64,000 nucleotides of DNA, taken from contig JACDTU010000003.1 of NCBI GenBank assembly GCA_022376465.1, positions 2,356,001-2,420,000 of the forward strand. Reading direction: 5' to 3'. The position numbers were made by a program, and so were the translations under genes. Position 1 is the stretch's first letter, and the number at the start of each line of letters is the position of its first letter. The DNA is from Cubamyces lactineus (taxonomy: Eukaryota > Basidiomycota > Agaricomycetes > Polyporales > Polyporaceae). The notes below the pieces were generated by a model, which was not told where the DNA came from, did no database searches, and was given only the letters and a program-made list of their open reading frames with translations. Shown piece by piece: positions 22,049 to 33,175 of the stretch.

Positions 22049-24238
22049 CTATTTGCCCTTCGATCTCGCTCTGCGACCATCGTGGTCTAACAATCCGACT
22101 TGGATCGCTTTGATTTGTAAGGCCTTGAGGCACAATCGGGAGTGTCAACATTATAACCGGGCACGCAGGACTAAATCAGCGTAGCACGCACCAGAGGCTT
22201 CGACATGAAGCGGGAGACGAAGAAATCTCCAGTAGCAAACCAAAGCTGTTAGGTCCCGCAGTGAGTACGCTATACGGTTTAGAAGAAGACTTCAACGAAC
22301 CCCCGGATAGCCGGATGGACGGTAGCTACCATTGAGCTCGCCCTCATCATCCAGACCATACACCTGATCTACTTGATCCATGACGTCGCTACCTAAGATC
22401 TCTGCATTTGTCTCCCTCATACGCACGTATCCCGTCCTGTGTTGTCAGGTCTCAGCGTGGTAAAACATGACACCACGTCCGCCGGAGACGTACGCAAATA
22501 CTAATGCGTCTGCAGATAACTCGGATCCATCACTGAGGACGATCCCTCTTTCGGTGAATTTCTCGAGGTGTACACCGCTTCGCACCTTGATGCGTCCGTC
22601 CGCGATTAAGTCGGCGCCTCCCTTGTCCAACCCTTGCGAGAGACTGATCAGTATGTTCGAACCATGCCTAGGGCGGTGCAAACTCACAGTATCCTGGTTG
22701 GGAAGGAAGATGTGAGTTTCGTGCGCGGTTGTTGCACTTGAGGTCACTTACCTCCTAAACGTTCCAGGCTCAAGATATAGATCCCTTGCCCCTCAGAGCC
22801 CATAGAGAGTTGAACGCCTCCCTTCCTCAGCTTGTCGTGTAATTCCTTGTTTGCATCCCATGCTGACTGCTGGTCGGCGATTGTGAGCTTCCGGAGCAAC
22901 CCGACGGGCAGCGCGCCCCACTTGAAATCCGCGACAGGTAGAGGGGTATCTTCGGGAAATGCTGCTCTCAGAAACTGGCATACATACTCGCGGGTCAGAA
23001 CACAAGTCGACGAGCGTTGCACCATTGTCACGGACGCGGCGCCATTCAGAGCGAGGTCTTGACAGATGTCGATAGAGCTATTCCCTGCACCGACTACAAC
23101 GACCTTCTTGCCGGCATACGGGGCCCCTCCGCCGTATTGGAGGGAGTGCATGATGGGTCCTTGAAAGCGCTCGACGTCCGGAACAATGGGTATGTACGGC
23201 TCTCCTAGTGTCCCGGTAGCGAGAACGATATGAGAAGGGCGTAGCTTCACATCGAAACCCTCGCGGAGGATGGTGACATCCCAGTCCTTCGTCTCTGGGT
23301 TATACTCCGGCTTCACTTTCAGTTCGGCGTTGGTCCAAACCACTAAGTCCTGAGTGGTAACGTATTGCTCCAGCCAGTCCGCCATCTTATCTCGAGGGGT
23401 AAATTCAGGCCAGTTGGAAGGATATGGTTGGTATAGCACTATCGGAGCGGAAAGTGAGCAAACTGATATTAACTTCAAAGGAATTATACTGACGAGTGTG
23501 ATGTTTGCGAACGGTATGTAGGGTGAGGGAAGGGTAGCGCTTCCTCCAACTATCTCCAACCCGCGCATGGCGCTCAACGACTAGAGCGGGGATATCCATC
23601 TGTTTGAATCGTGCGGCCACCTGTAAGGCCGTCTGACCCCCGCCAACTTGTTGGGAGGTAGCACATCAGTGTGATCAGTTCGGATTGAATGGTCAGTGGT
23701 ATTTACCTATTAGAGCGTACGGTTTATCTTCCACCTGTGCCACCCATTGATTGAATTCCCTCTGCATGTCCCTCCCAGGAATACCCGTGAGGTCGTCCCT
23801 CAAAGGTAGGGTGTCAAGCTCTTCGTGCCCTCGGAGGTCACTCAGCTCGGTCATGAGCGCCATTGCTCTGTATTTGCCATTCTCGTCGGGTTTAATGCGC
23901 GCGTGCCCGCGTCCATCGCCATTAGCGCAATCGAAGGTGAAGGCCACCTCCACCCCCATCGTCTGGTCAGGAGACATAGGGCGGGGCCGCGGTGCGAGGA
24001 AAGGCCCTTCGTCCAGCTTCACTCCGGTGATGGCTGAGCGAGCCAAAGTGTTCGAGAGGTAGGCGGCTATCTTCTCTCTGCCCTCCAGGGACCGAATGTC
24101 CCAAGTGAAGACGAGTACATCTCGTAGCCATCCATCGAGAAGGAACAGTTTAGCGAATGCATCACAGTCGGTGGTTTCAACCGCTGCAGAAAGGGCGGCA
24201 AGCCAGTCTACGGCAACGGGATGGGGGTCGAGGTTCAT
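22049..24238 (-). CDS. NTF2/SnoaL-like domain fused to flavin-containing monooxygenase, tandem copy 1
   Basis: About 600 residues, the first of three tandem paralogues. Residues 1-180 form an NTF2/SnoaL-like domain (DWLAALSAAVETTDCDAFAK, GWLRDVLVFTWD, GREKIAAYLSNTL, VAFTFDCANGDGRG) ending in a conserved linker (TLPLRDDLTGIPGRDMQREF). Then comes the monooxygenase. Its FAD Rossmann motif is VGGGQTALQVAARF, with Ala at the third Gly position. The NADP motif is VVVVGAGNSSIDICQDL, and the FMO signature FQGPIMHSLQY fits FxGxxxHxxxY. The last exons are short: SYRPSGYPG, then LWFATGDFFVSRFMSKPL, then ALQIKAIQVGLLD and a basic tail. Such enzymes oxygenate N, S or C centres using NADPH and FAD; the substrate is unknown. 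Confidence 0.9.
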
Positions 24239-24953
24239 GGTCGGTCGCAAGGTGGAGATGAGTCTGATAGGGCGTTCATGGCCCCGGGGTATACGCATCC
24301 TAGCGCGCCCACGGGAGCATAAGTACACTGTCTTCCCAGCCTGGGATATGGTTCTTGCAACTGTCGCCGCAGATGGCGTCTCCGTTTCCCATCATGATAA
24401 CGCAGCTGCGAGAGATGGAGAAAGCCTCCGGTGAGATGTTGAAGCGAAGACTAAGCAGGCACTTACTAGGTTCACTCTGTCATTATGTTCTAGCACACTA
24501 CGAGCATCGTGACTCGGAGTTTGGGAGGGTCGGTACCTCACGAATGGCGCCGGCGCCCCATCTTACCGCTCATCGCTTCTTAGAATGAGCCGGTCAGGTT
24601 TCAACGGGACAGGGAGTCCTTGAGTATCAGCGGGAACAAGAATACGGCGCAAGGCTGAGTGCCTTACCAGTGTCACGTATCAACGAGCATCGGCCACCAC
24701 TTACAGTCCGCAGAAATTAATTGACTTTCAACATCGCTAGAATCCACGTTGAAGGCATATCTACCTCTCACGCTCGTGAACATATCGTCGTAGTGCATGA
24801 CGGGGTTTGAGAGAGGAGAGGGTCTATCGACGATGGCTATGATAGAGCAAGGTGTTCAAGGATTGTAACACCATATTTGATCTTCGATCCTACTAGTAAT
24901 AACCAGAGTCACAAGATCAATAAGCGCCGAGTGAACCTCCTACTATCGGCCGT
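24239..24953. other. Spacer between tandem monooxygenase copies 1 and 2
   Basis: It holds the promoter of copy 1 and the 3' flank of copy 2. A GTATAC box lies about 50-55 bases upstream of the copy 1 start (near 24290), in the position of a TATA element. No gene is visible. Confidence 0.5.
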
Positions 24954-27156
24954 CTAGTTGACGGAGTCGCCGTTCACTTGGGTGAAATCGTCTGCTTTCA
25001 AGATACAAAGCTGCATTGCTTTGATTTGAAGAGCCTGCGTACAAGTCGGTTGGTGTCATGGGGGAAAGCGAGCAACGACACAAGCGATTGGGGGTATGGC
25101 ACGTACCAGCGGCTTCGACAAGAAGCGTACAGTGAAGAAATCTGTAGCCGCAGCGAACCACAGCTATATGCAAAAAACTTCAGTACGTCTTTCGTTCCCT
25201 GTAGGGCGCGGCATTAGGGCTTACTCCAGGGTGCCCGCATGGACGGAAGCTTCCGTTGGTCTCGCATTCATCATCGAGCCCGAATACCTTGCCAACGCGA
25301 CTCATTACTTGCTCGCCAAGGAGCGTAGTGTTGACCTCGCGCATTTTGATATAGCCCGTGCTGGAGGAATTGTTCAGAGCAGTCAACAAGAGCAGGAAGG
25401 ATCACTTACGCAAATATCACTACGTCAGCAACAATCTCGGAGCCATCACTCATGGCTAACCCCTTCTCTGTGAATGACTGCGGTGAGACTCCGCTCTTCA
25501 CGATGATCTTTCCATCTGCAATGAGGTCCGCGCCGCCCTTATCTAACCCTATAGAGCGCTTGTCAACTCCGGTTCACGACCATCATCACGTATAGACATA
25601 CAGTATCCTGATCGTACATGTCAGCCCCATGGGTTCGTTTGACACACAACGGTTGATATGCTCACCTCCGAGGCGCATCAGTCCAAGTACATGGGGACCT
25701 TGGTTATCGTCCCCGAAGGTGAGTTGCACCCCACCCTTGCGCAACTTGTCATGCACCTCGCGATTTGCGTCCCATACAGCTTGTATGGTCGCCTTGCTGA
25801 CCTCCTTAACCAGGCCAATAGGGAATGAAGCAGACTTGAAGTCGGAGACAGGTATCGGCACATCATCCGGGAAGCTAGATCGCAAGTAGCTACTCGCCCA
25901 GTCGCGAGACACAATCGCGGTAGGAGATCGCTGGATCATAGTTACCGACTCGGCGTCGTGAAGCACGAGATCTTGGCAGATATCGATGGAGCTATTCCCA
26001 GCTCCGACCACCACGACACGCTTCCCAGCGAAAGCTGCGCCGCCATTGTATCCTGTAGAATGTAAGGTATCTCCGCGGAACTTGTCTGCGGAGGGCAGGT
26101 CAGGGACGTATGGCTTTCCGAGAGTGCCAGTGGCGATGACAATGTGGCCGGGACGTAGCTTGATTCGCCGTCCTTCGCGTACGACGGTGACGTCCCATTG
26201 TTTACTGGCGTGGTCATACGCAGGCCGCGGTGCCATCTCCGTGCTAGTCCAGACAACCAGATCTTGGGTCACGGAGTACTGTTCAAGCCAATCGGCTACC
26301 TTGTCTCGAGGGGTGAAGTCGGGCCAGTTTGATGGGTATGGCTGATACAGCGCTATTGATGGCGTGTCGTGAGTGACGCATAAACACATTCATACAGCGA
26401 CAACCCTACTCACTGCTAGCGTGTCCCTTGGGAGAATGCAGCGTCAACGATGGATAGCGCTTCCGCCAATTGTCGCCGACTCTAGCGTGTCTTTCAATGA
26501 CTAGAGTGGGGATATCCATCTGCTTGAATCTAGCTGCGACTTGAAGCCCCGTCTGGCCCGCGCCCACTGGCGATCAATATGTCAGTACATCCCAAACACA
26601 GACAAGGGAGGGGGAACCACTCACCGATCAGGACGTACGGGTTCGTTTCCACCTGACGCACCCACTCCATGAACTCCCTCTGCATGTCCCTTCCAGGAAT
26701 GCCGGTGAGATCGTCTCTGAGAGGAAGAGTGGAGAGCTCCTCGTGCCCGCGGAGATCCGCTAGCTCCAGCATGACCGTCAACGCCCGATACGTGCCATCC
26801 TCGTCCGGCAGCAGCCTCACATATGCACGACCGGGGCCGCGATCGCACTCAAATGTAAACGCGAACTCAGCGCCCGTCGCGTTCAGTTGAGGTACTTGAA
26901 GGACTCTCGCAGCGAGGTGCGTGCTCTCGTTGAGCTTGACATCCGCAATCTTTGCCCTGGAAAGATGAGCTGATATGTATTGCAGGATTTTCTCCCGACC
27001 GTTGAGGGAACGGTAATCCCATGTGAAGACGAGGACATCGCGCAGCCAGCCGTTCGGTAGGATCAGGTGTGCGAGAGCAGCGGCATAATCATTGACGAGA
27101 GCTTCGTTGAACGCCGCGAGCCAATCGTTAGCAATAGTCTGCGCGTCAAGCTCCAT
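24954..27156 (-). CDS. NTF2/SnoaL-like domain fused to flavin-containing monooxygenase, tandem copy 2
   Basis: Same architecture and exon plan as its two neighbours. N-terminal domain: MELDAQTIANDWLAAFNEAL, GWLRDVLVFTWDYRSLNGRE, FAFTFECDRGPGRAYVRL, then TLPLRDDLTGIPGRDMQREF. The FAD motif here is the canonical one of the three: VGAGQTGLQVAARF. The NADP motif is VVVVGAGNSSIDICQDLVL and the FMO signature is FRGDTLHSTGY. C-terminal exons: FGLDDECETNGSFRPCGHPG, LWFAATDFFTVRFLSKPL and ALQIKAMQLCILKADDF. I saw no internal stop or frameshift once introns are removed. A TATAAA box at 27221-27226 (minus strand) lies about 65 bases before the start. Confidence 0.9.
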
Positions 27157-27650
27157 GAGTGTGTTGGGCGAGGTTGGGAGACAGATAGATGTAAACCTTG
27201 GTGCTGATAGCCTGAGAGGCTTTATACAGTTCCCTCGCTGCGGGGCGTCAAGAAGTCCACGGCAAGACGCTAAAGGCAGCACTACTGCCGTTTTACAATC
27301 TGTCAACGTTTATTCTGAGGAACCTCCCTTCGCATTCGTGACATGGAAGAGTGCTGCATGTGATGATCGTGAGAACATGTATCACGGAAGAGGCTAGGCA
27401 TATGCTCCGAAACGTACCTCGACCAGTCTGTATGTGGCGATGCTCGAGTTGAGATCTAGCGATTCTCAATCTTTCGGCAGCTGCTGACAGCGTTACACGA
27501 ACACTGAGGTAATTTGTAGAGAGGCCAACGGGACTACTACTTGCAATCGGATGTATACAGCCTCCGTGGATTCATTCGGTCAGCAATATGCTCCAACAAG
27601 AACTTGGATAATACAATCTCGGAAAATGTATCTGTCTTCGTGTCCATAGC
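27157..27650. other. Spacer between tandem monooxygenase copies 2 and 3
   Basis: This is promoter of copy 2 on the left and 3' flank of copy 3 on the right. It has no supported gene; a 62-codon plus-strand frame beginning here runs into copy 3 and has no motif. Confidence 0.5.
27221..27226 (-). promoter_or_regulatory. TATA-like box of monooxygenase copy 2
   Basis: TATAAA read on the minus strand, about 65 bases upstream of the copy 2 ATG, a normal position for a TATA element allowing for a short leader. Position and match are the only evidence. Confidence 0.4.
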
Positions 27651-29797
27651 CTACGTCATCACATCTTTGACAATGCCAAGCTGTCTGGCCTTGATCTGCA
27701 AAGCCTACAGCGCCAGAAGTATTCAGTAATATACACACAAGAGTTCCTACGAGTCATACCAGTGGTTTCGAGTTGAACCGCGAGATAAAGAAGTCTCCGG
27801 TTGCATACCAAAGCTATTCAATAGGTTAGCGGTCTTGTATCTCGTACGGACATGACTTACACCGGGATGGCCAGAAGGACGATAGCTTCCTCTCAACTCG
27901 CCCTCCGCATCCAGACCGTAGATGTCTGCGGTGCGGTCGACGATCTCGTCTCCAAATAGCTTCCGGTTGACCTCCTTCATAGGTACGTAGCCGGTGCTAT
28001 ACCACTGTGAGCGAACGAATGGTTAGCTCAAGACGAGCGCCGGCTTACGCGAAAATGACAGCGTCTGCAGACAGCTCAGAGCCATCGCTGAGGATTAGGC
28101 CTGATTCAGTGAACCGCTCTAGAGATACACCGCTCTTGACCTTGATGCTGCCGTTGCCTATCAAGTCCGCGCCGCCCTTGTCCTGCCCTGTAGCGTTAAG
28201 GTGAGCACGCACCCCGCCCAAGCAGAATTTATGTAACGGATCTCACAGTAGCCTGTCCCAGAATGTTACTTTCGGTTCCAAGACCAGTGGTTTCTTGACA
28301 CGTACCTCCGAACCTCTCGAGGACGAGCAGGTACAGGCCCTGACCTTCAGGTCCCATATTGAGCCTCACTCCGCCCTTTCGCAGCTTATCGTGCAGCTCC
28401 TTTTCCGCCTCCCACATAGCTCCTTCAGTCGCGATAGACAGCTTCTTCTGGAGACCAAGTGGCCAGGCGGCCGCCTTGAAATCAGCCACTTCTACTGGCA
28501 AATCATCGCTCCAAGTCGACCGCATCACCGTCGAGATGAAGTCGCGGGACATGACACACGTCGACGACCTCTGGATCATGGTCACAGACTGCGCGCCGCT
28601 ATAGACGAGGTCTTGACAGATGTCGATGGAACTGTTTCCGGCGCCCACGACGACGACGTCCTTGCCGGCATAATGGGCTCCCCCATCGAAGCGGTCAGAA
28701 TGCGAGACTTGTCCTTGGAATTCGCTGCGCCCCGGGATGTCAGGAATATACGGCTTGCCCAGTGTTCCCGTTGCGACTACGATGTGCGCCGGGCGTAGCT
28801 TCACCTGTACGCCTCCACGTAAGATGGTGACATCCCACGTACCGCTGGTAGCGTCGTATATCGGCTGAGGCTGTAACTGAGAATTTGTCCATACAATGAT
28901 GTCTTGTATCGACGCGTAATGTTCGAGCCAGTCAGCTAGCTTGTCCCGTGGGGTGTATTCGGGCCAGTTGGTCGGAAATGGCTGATAGAGCACTACCATG
29001 GTTTTGCAATGGTAGTTATCAGAAGGCGCGGAATGCTGTCACCAACTTGCTACTTACGAGTGTGGTGTTTCTTGATAGTGTGCAGTGTCAGAGTAGGATA
29101 GCGCTTGCGCCATACATCGCCCACACGCGGGTACTGCTCTATAACGAGCGTTGGTATCTTCATTGACTTGAATCTCGCAGCTAGCTGCAAACCGGCTTGT
29201 GCCCCTCCAACTACAGATATTTGCACGATGAGCTCGAGTTTACGACGAATGCTGCGATAGCTGACCTATGAGCACGTATGGCTCAGTTTCAACCTCTCTC
29301 GTCCATTCAGCTATCTCCTTCTGCATGTCGCGCCCCGGAATACCGGTAAGGTCGTCCCTTAGAGGTAACGTGCCTAGCTCTTCATGACCATGAAGGTCTG
29401 AGAGCATCATTAGGACCGTGAAAGCTTTGAAGATGCTGTCCTGGTCCGGTAGGAGGCGTGCGTAACCACGTCCATGCCCGTTGTGGCATTCAAAGGTGAA
29501 TGCGAACTCAACATCGATGGCGTGAATCTGCGGAATGAAAGAGGCCTCTGTCTGTAGAAGAGGGTTCGAGTCGAGTTGAAGCTCTACGACCTGCGCGTCC
29601 GACAGGGTATTGGATAGGTACGCCTCGACCGTGTCTCGTCCTTGAAGGGACCGGAAGTCCCACGTAAAGACTAACACGTCTCTCAGCCACCCATTCCGTA
29701 AGAAGAGCCCTCCAACAGCGGAGACGTCAGCAGCCTGCGAAGCTGAAGCAAGCGCAGCTAACCAAGAGGACGCAATGTGTCTAGTATCGTAGGCCAT
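27651..29797 (-). CDS. NTF2/SnoaL-like domain fused to flavin-containing monooxygenase, tandem copy 3
   Basis: Third paralogue of the array. N-terminal domain: MAYDTRHIASSWLAALASAS, GWLRDVLVFTWDFRSLQGRD, FAFTFECHNGHGRGYARL, then TLPLRDDLTGIPGRDMQKEI. The FAD motif is VGGAQAGLQLAARF, where the middle Gly of GxGxxG is Ala. The NADP motif is VVVVGAGNSSIDICQDLVY and the FMO signature is FQGQVSHSDRF. C-terminal exons: YGLDAEGELRGSYRPSGHPG, LWYATGDFFISRFNSKPL and ALQIKARQLGIVKDVMT. Intron positions match copies 1 and 2, so the array arose by duplication of genomic DNA. The frame is intact throughout. The altered FAD motif may be tolerated, as related fungal enzymes vary at this glycine. Confidence 0.9.
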
Positions 29798-30536
29798 AAT
29801 GCCCTGGGTTCTCTAGTGATGGGGCGGGAGGAAGCTTAGGCTCTGCGATGCAATATTCCATGAGTAGATGAGGTTATATATGACGAGGCTCATGGGAACA
29901 GATAATCCAAACCTTCGCAGGGCTGCTTCCCCCTGGATATGCAAGGCGCTCCAGGGCGCTGCGACCTTCGCACTTCCATGTATTGTGGTGCACACGGAGG
30001 GTTTCACGTATTCGGGTTCTATACGTGCGCGCAGCCGTAAGGCACGGCAGGGACGCTGGTAGTCTGGGAAGGTGTAGGAGCTTGGGCGGGTCATTGCAAT
30101 CTGCGTGACCTCCGACAAAATTCAAAGGTTCAAGTTGCCAGATTGGATACAGAAAGATCCAAGCAGAACGGCCCAATAATTTGCTAGAAATATCCAGTCC
30201 GTAAGGTGCGACGCAGAGTCCTGTCCAAGTACTGAGAAGCCAGTGCGAGAATGGTCGCTCATGGAGAGTAACCACGTTCCGCTCGTACTAGCGCTGTAGG
30301 CATCGCAAAGGAAGATCTGAGATCGCTTCTAATCGAGATCTGGCCCTGGCCCACGTGGCAACCATGACGGAATACGAGCGCCCAAGCCCTCGCAGCATCT
30401 CACTGCCAGGCTCGGCCACACCTCCAGTCTGCTAACATATCCTGGTCCCTTTCTGTGTCCAATTCGTGAAATCACTGTCTCGTACTCCGGAGACCACCTA
30501 CCTGGACTTGCTAGAACTTTGAACCAAATCTTCAAG
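29798..30536. promoter_or_regulatory. Divergent region between monooxygenase copy 3 and Vps52
   Basis: Genes on both sides start outward from here. A TATATAA box on the minus strand sits at about 29874-29881, roughly 77-84 bases before the copy 3 start. Overlapping small frames have no motif. Confidence 0.45.
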
Positions 30537-32890
30537 ATGTCTGACACTGATCGACCTGTTGTTTCTGACAACCTGGGCGCAAGCGGGTCGGGTGTCGGCC
30601 GCACTGAGCAGCCAAGTAAGTGGTTACAAGTCCTCGCTACGAGACATTTACACATGTGTGCGAAGCCCAGCTACGAGCAAGAGACTTTGTTGAGCTTCAT
30701 GACCAAGTTCAGGTGGGTGCTCGACTAGTACGCACTGGGGATAGCTATCTCAGACCAATGCACAGACTAGTGTCAACCTCTTGGACTCCTTAGAGAACTT
30801 CTTGTCTACCTTCCAGAAAGACCTGTCCGCAGTTTCGGGCCAAATAGCAAATCTGCAGGACAGGAGCAAGGATATAGACAACAGGCTCAAGAGTCGAAGA
30901 GTACGTCTAGCTCTGTACAGTCCGAGTCAAGATGCTCACATATTCTCTAGAGGATCGAGAAACCCCTCTCGAATCTCCTCGTCGATCTATGTATACCCCC
31001 TGCACTCGCGACGCTCATATTGGATACCCGTGTCGACGAAAATTGGATACCCGCAATCACGGAGTTCGAAAGAAAACTGGATACTCTTAAAGTGCGAGTA
31101 CGAGTAAAGGCAGCGCGTGACCTATCTGAAGTCGCGGAAGGCTTGCGAATAGTTGTAAGTTGAGGTTAGCAGTCTCTGATGAGCGCTCTTAAGAGATCGC
31201 CACCAGGCAGCAACAAAGCTGCGCACGTTCTTCCTCGCCATGCTCGAGCCTGTGAAGACAAGCATGACCACAAACCTCCAAGTCATCCAATCAACCGTAT
31301 GGATGAAGTATAGGCCGCTCTACATATTTCTTCAGCGCCATGCTCCGAATGTCGCCCACGAGATTCAACGAGCCTATGCCGCAGCCGTTCGTACATATTT
31401 CGAAACGGGTTTTCGACGCTATCTGAGAGGGCTCGGCTGGATCAAGGTCTGTCTAGCCATGATAACGATGTCTTGTAAAGCTGAATCTCTTCTAGGCAAG
31501 GACTGTGGAGAAGGCAGAGACTATCACCAGCGGCGCTGGAGAGTCGACAGATCCGGAAGTTGACTCTACCCGTCTGTCGTATGCCCATGTTGATGGTCCG
31601 GGTGTCGTCATGGCATACATGGGTGATGACAAGAATCATGTAGGGAGTGTACCTCTCGCAATCGCCGGCAGTGCTCATGTCGCACCTACAGAAAGAGCCT
31701 CTGGAAGCGCTCGTGCGCTCAGCCTTGCTCGTCCTCATGGACAATGCGACGGCAGAGTATTCGTTCATAACCGCGTTCTTTGCGCGCGAGCCGCGTTCGA
31801 ACATATCCAGCAAGGATTCAAGCGGTTCGGTGATGTCGCCCCCTTTACTCTCGCCGACGAATGGGGAATTCGAGGAGACGCGGTCGAATCCCGGATCCGA
31901 CTTTGGCGGTGACAGCGTGGCTCCTCGAAGGCGGCTTACTAGCATTACGAGTATGATGAGTGCCGGGGCGCAAGAGCCTTCCCCGAAGGAAGAACAGGCC
32001 GCACTTAACGCGTTGTGGAAGCAAGTCATGGACCCGGTCTTGGATTATTGTCAGGTAGCCTACATACAGCCGACTTCCCTTGCATACCGCTTACACATAT
32101 ATATGCGCTTAGACCTTCGTCCAAAATGCGATCGACCCGCCGCCCCCTGTCATCCCTCTGCTCACTATTATTCGCCTCACCGAAGACGTTGTGACCGAGG
32201 TCCAGCGACGCAATTGCAGTCCGCTCGAGACATACATCTTCACTCTCCGTCTCAAGATGTGGCCCGTTTTCCAGAAGCTGATGGGCGAACACATCGACGC
32301 ACTCAAGAAGTTCGCCGAGGGCGCGACCTCAGGCTACTTCCGCAGAGGAACTACGACGGACGCCGCCGTGTCCAGTGTAAGTACCGTCAGCTCCCTCCAC
32401 GCTACATCGGGAGCATGCGGATTGTGGTGGTGTATCGCGTTGACACTGCCCTCGCAGATTTGCCGCCGCTACGTCGCAGTGTTCAATTCATTCGTCGCCC
32501 TCACCGATCAGGCAGAAGAGACGATGATCTTCTCGAAGTGCGTACAGGGTCCCGTTACCGCCACCACTCCCACCTTCATAGCCTAACTTGCCAATCCCTC
32601 GTGTAGCTTGCTCCGGCTGCGCCAGGAGCTGTCAAAGCTTATCGTCACCCACACGGACAAACTGACAGACCCAGTAGCCAAAGCAAGGGCGCTATCAAAG
32701 TTCTATGAACAGCTACTGCAAGGGATCAGCGTGAGTTGAGTCTACTTGATGCACTGAGCGGCCCTCATCGAGATGACAGAACGGTCCTCGTCCGACAAGT
32801 CATCCGAAGGCTCAGAGCGAGTTGGCGTACTGGCGAGAGCGCGACGAAGAGGCTCGGCGACGGATCGCTTCTACGCACGGCCGTAGGTGA
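30537..32890 (+). CDS. VPS52: GARP complex subunit Vps52
   Basis: About 585 residues in about ten exons. I took MSDTDRPVV as start; an in-frame ATG lies six codons upstream. Conserved Vps52/Sac2 blocks are clear: NLLDSLENFLSTFQKDLSAV, SGQIANLQDRSKDIDNRLKS, RIEKPLSNLLVDLCIPPALA, RVKAARDLSEVAEGLRIV, AATKLRTFFLAMLEPVKTSM and YRPLYIFLQRHAPNVAHEIQ. Phased joints include QPT-SVNLL, KSRR-RIEK, LRIV-AATK, GWIK-ARTV, KNH-KEPL, DYCQ-TFVQ, VSS-ICRR, FSN-LLRL and GIS-NGPR; the reading frame ends THGRR. The N-terminal part is coiled coil. Vps52 forms the tethering complex GARP (with Vps51, Vps53 and Vps54) that receives endosome-derived vesicles at the trans-Golgi. It ends tail-to-tail with Efr3, about 285 bases apart. 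Confidence 0.94.
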
Positions 32891-33175
32891 TTACTCCTCG
32901 ATTAACGGCAATAGTATTCCAGTGGAACGTGAACCAGTATGGGGAACGTGCTATACATAACTACAAATGAGATCCGAACTGTCCGAATCAGTCTCGACCT
33001 CCAACCCAGCCCAGGTATCTCGCGGTATCTCGCGAGAACGTCGTCAAAAGTAGAGCGCAAGATCGCAGAAAGGGAATAATCCGGTTTAGGTAGTGTATGG
33101 CGGCGTAATTGTGGGCGGGTTTCTGTAACAGGCCCGCCGATTGTTAGTATGATGCAGGTATAGCGATGGGCGGGC

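Noticed and set aside
22049..29797. Secondary-metabolite cluster around the three monooxygenases
   Set aside because: No synthase, transporter or regulator lies nearby; neighbours are housekeeping genes.
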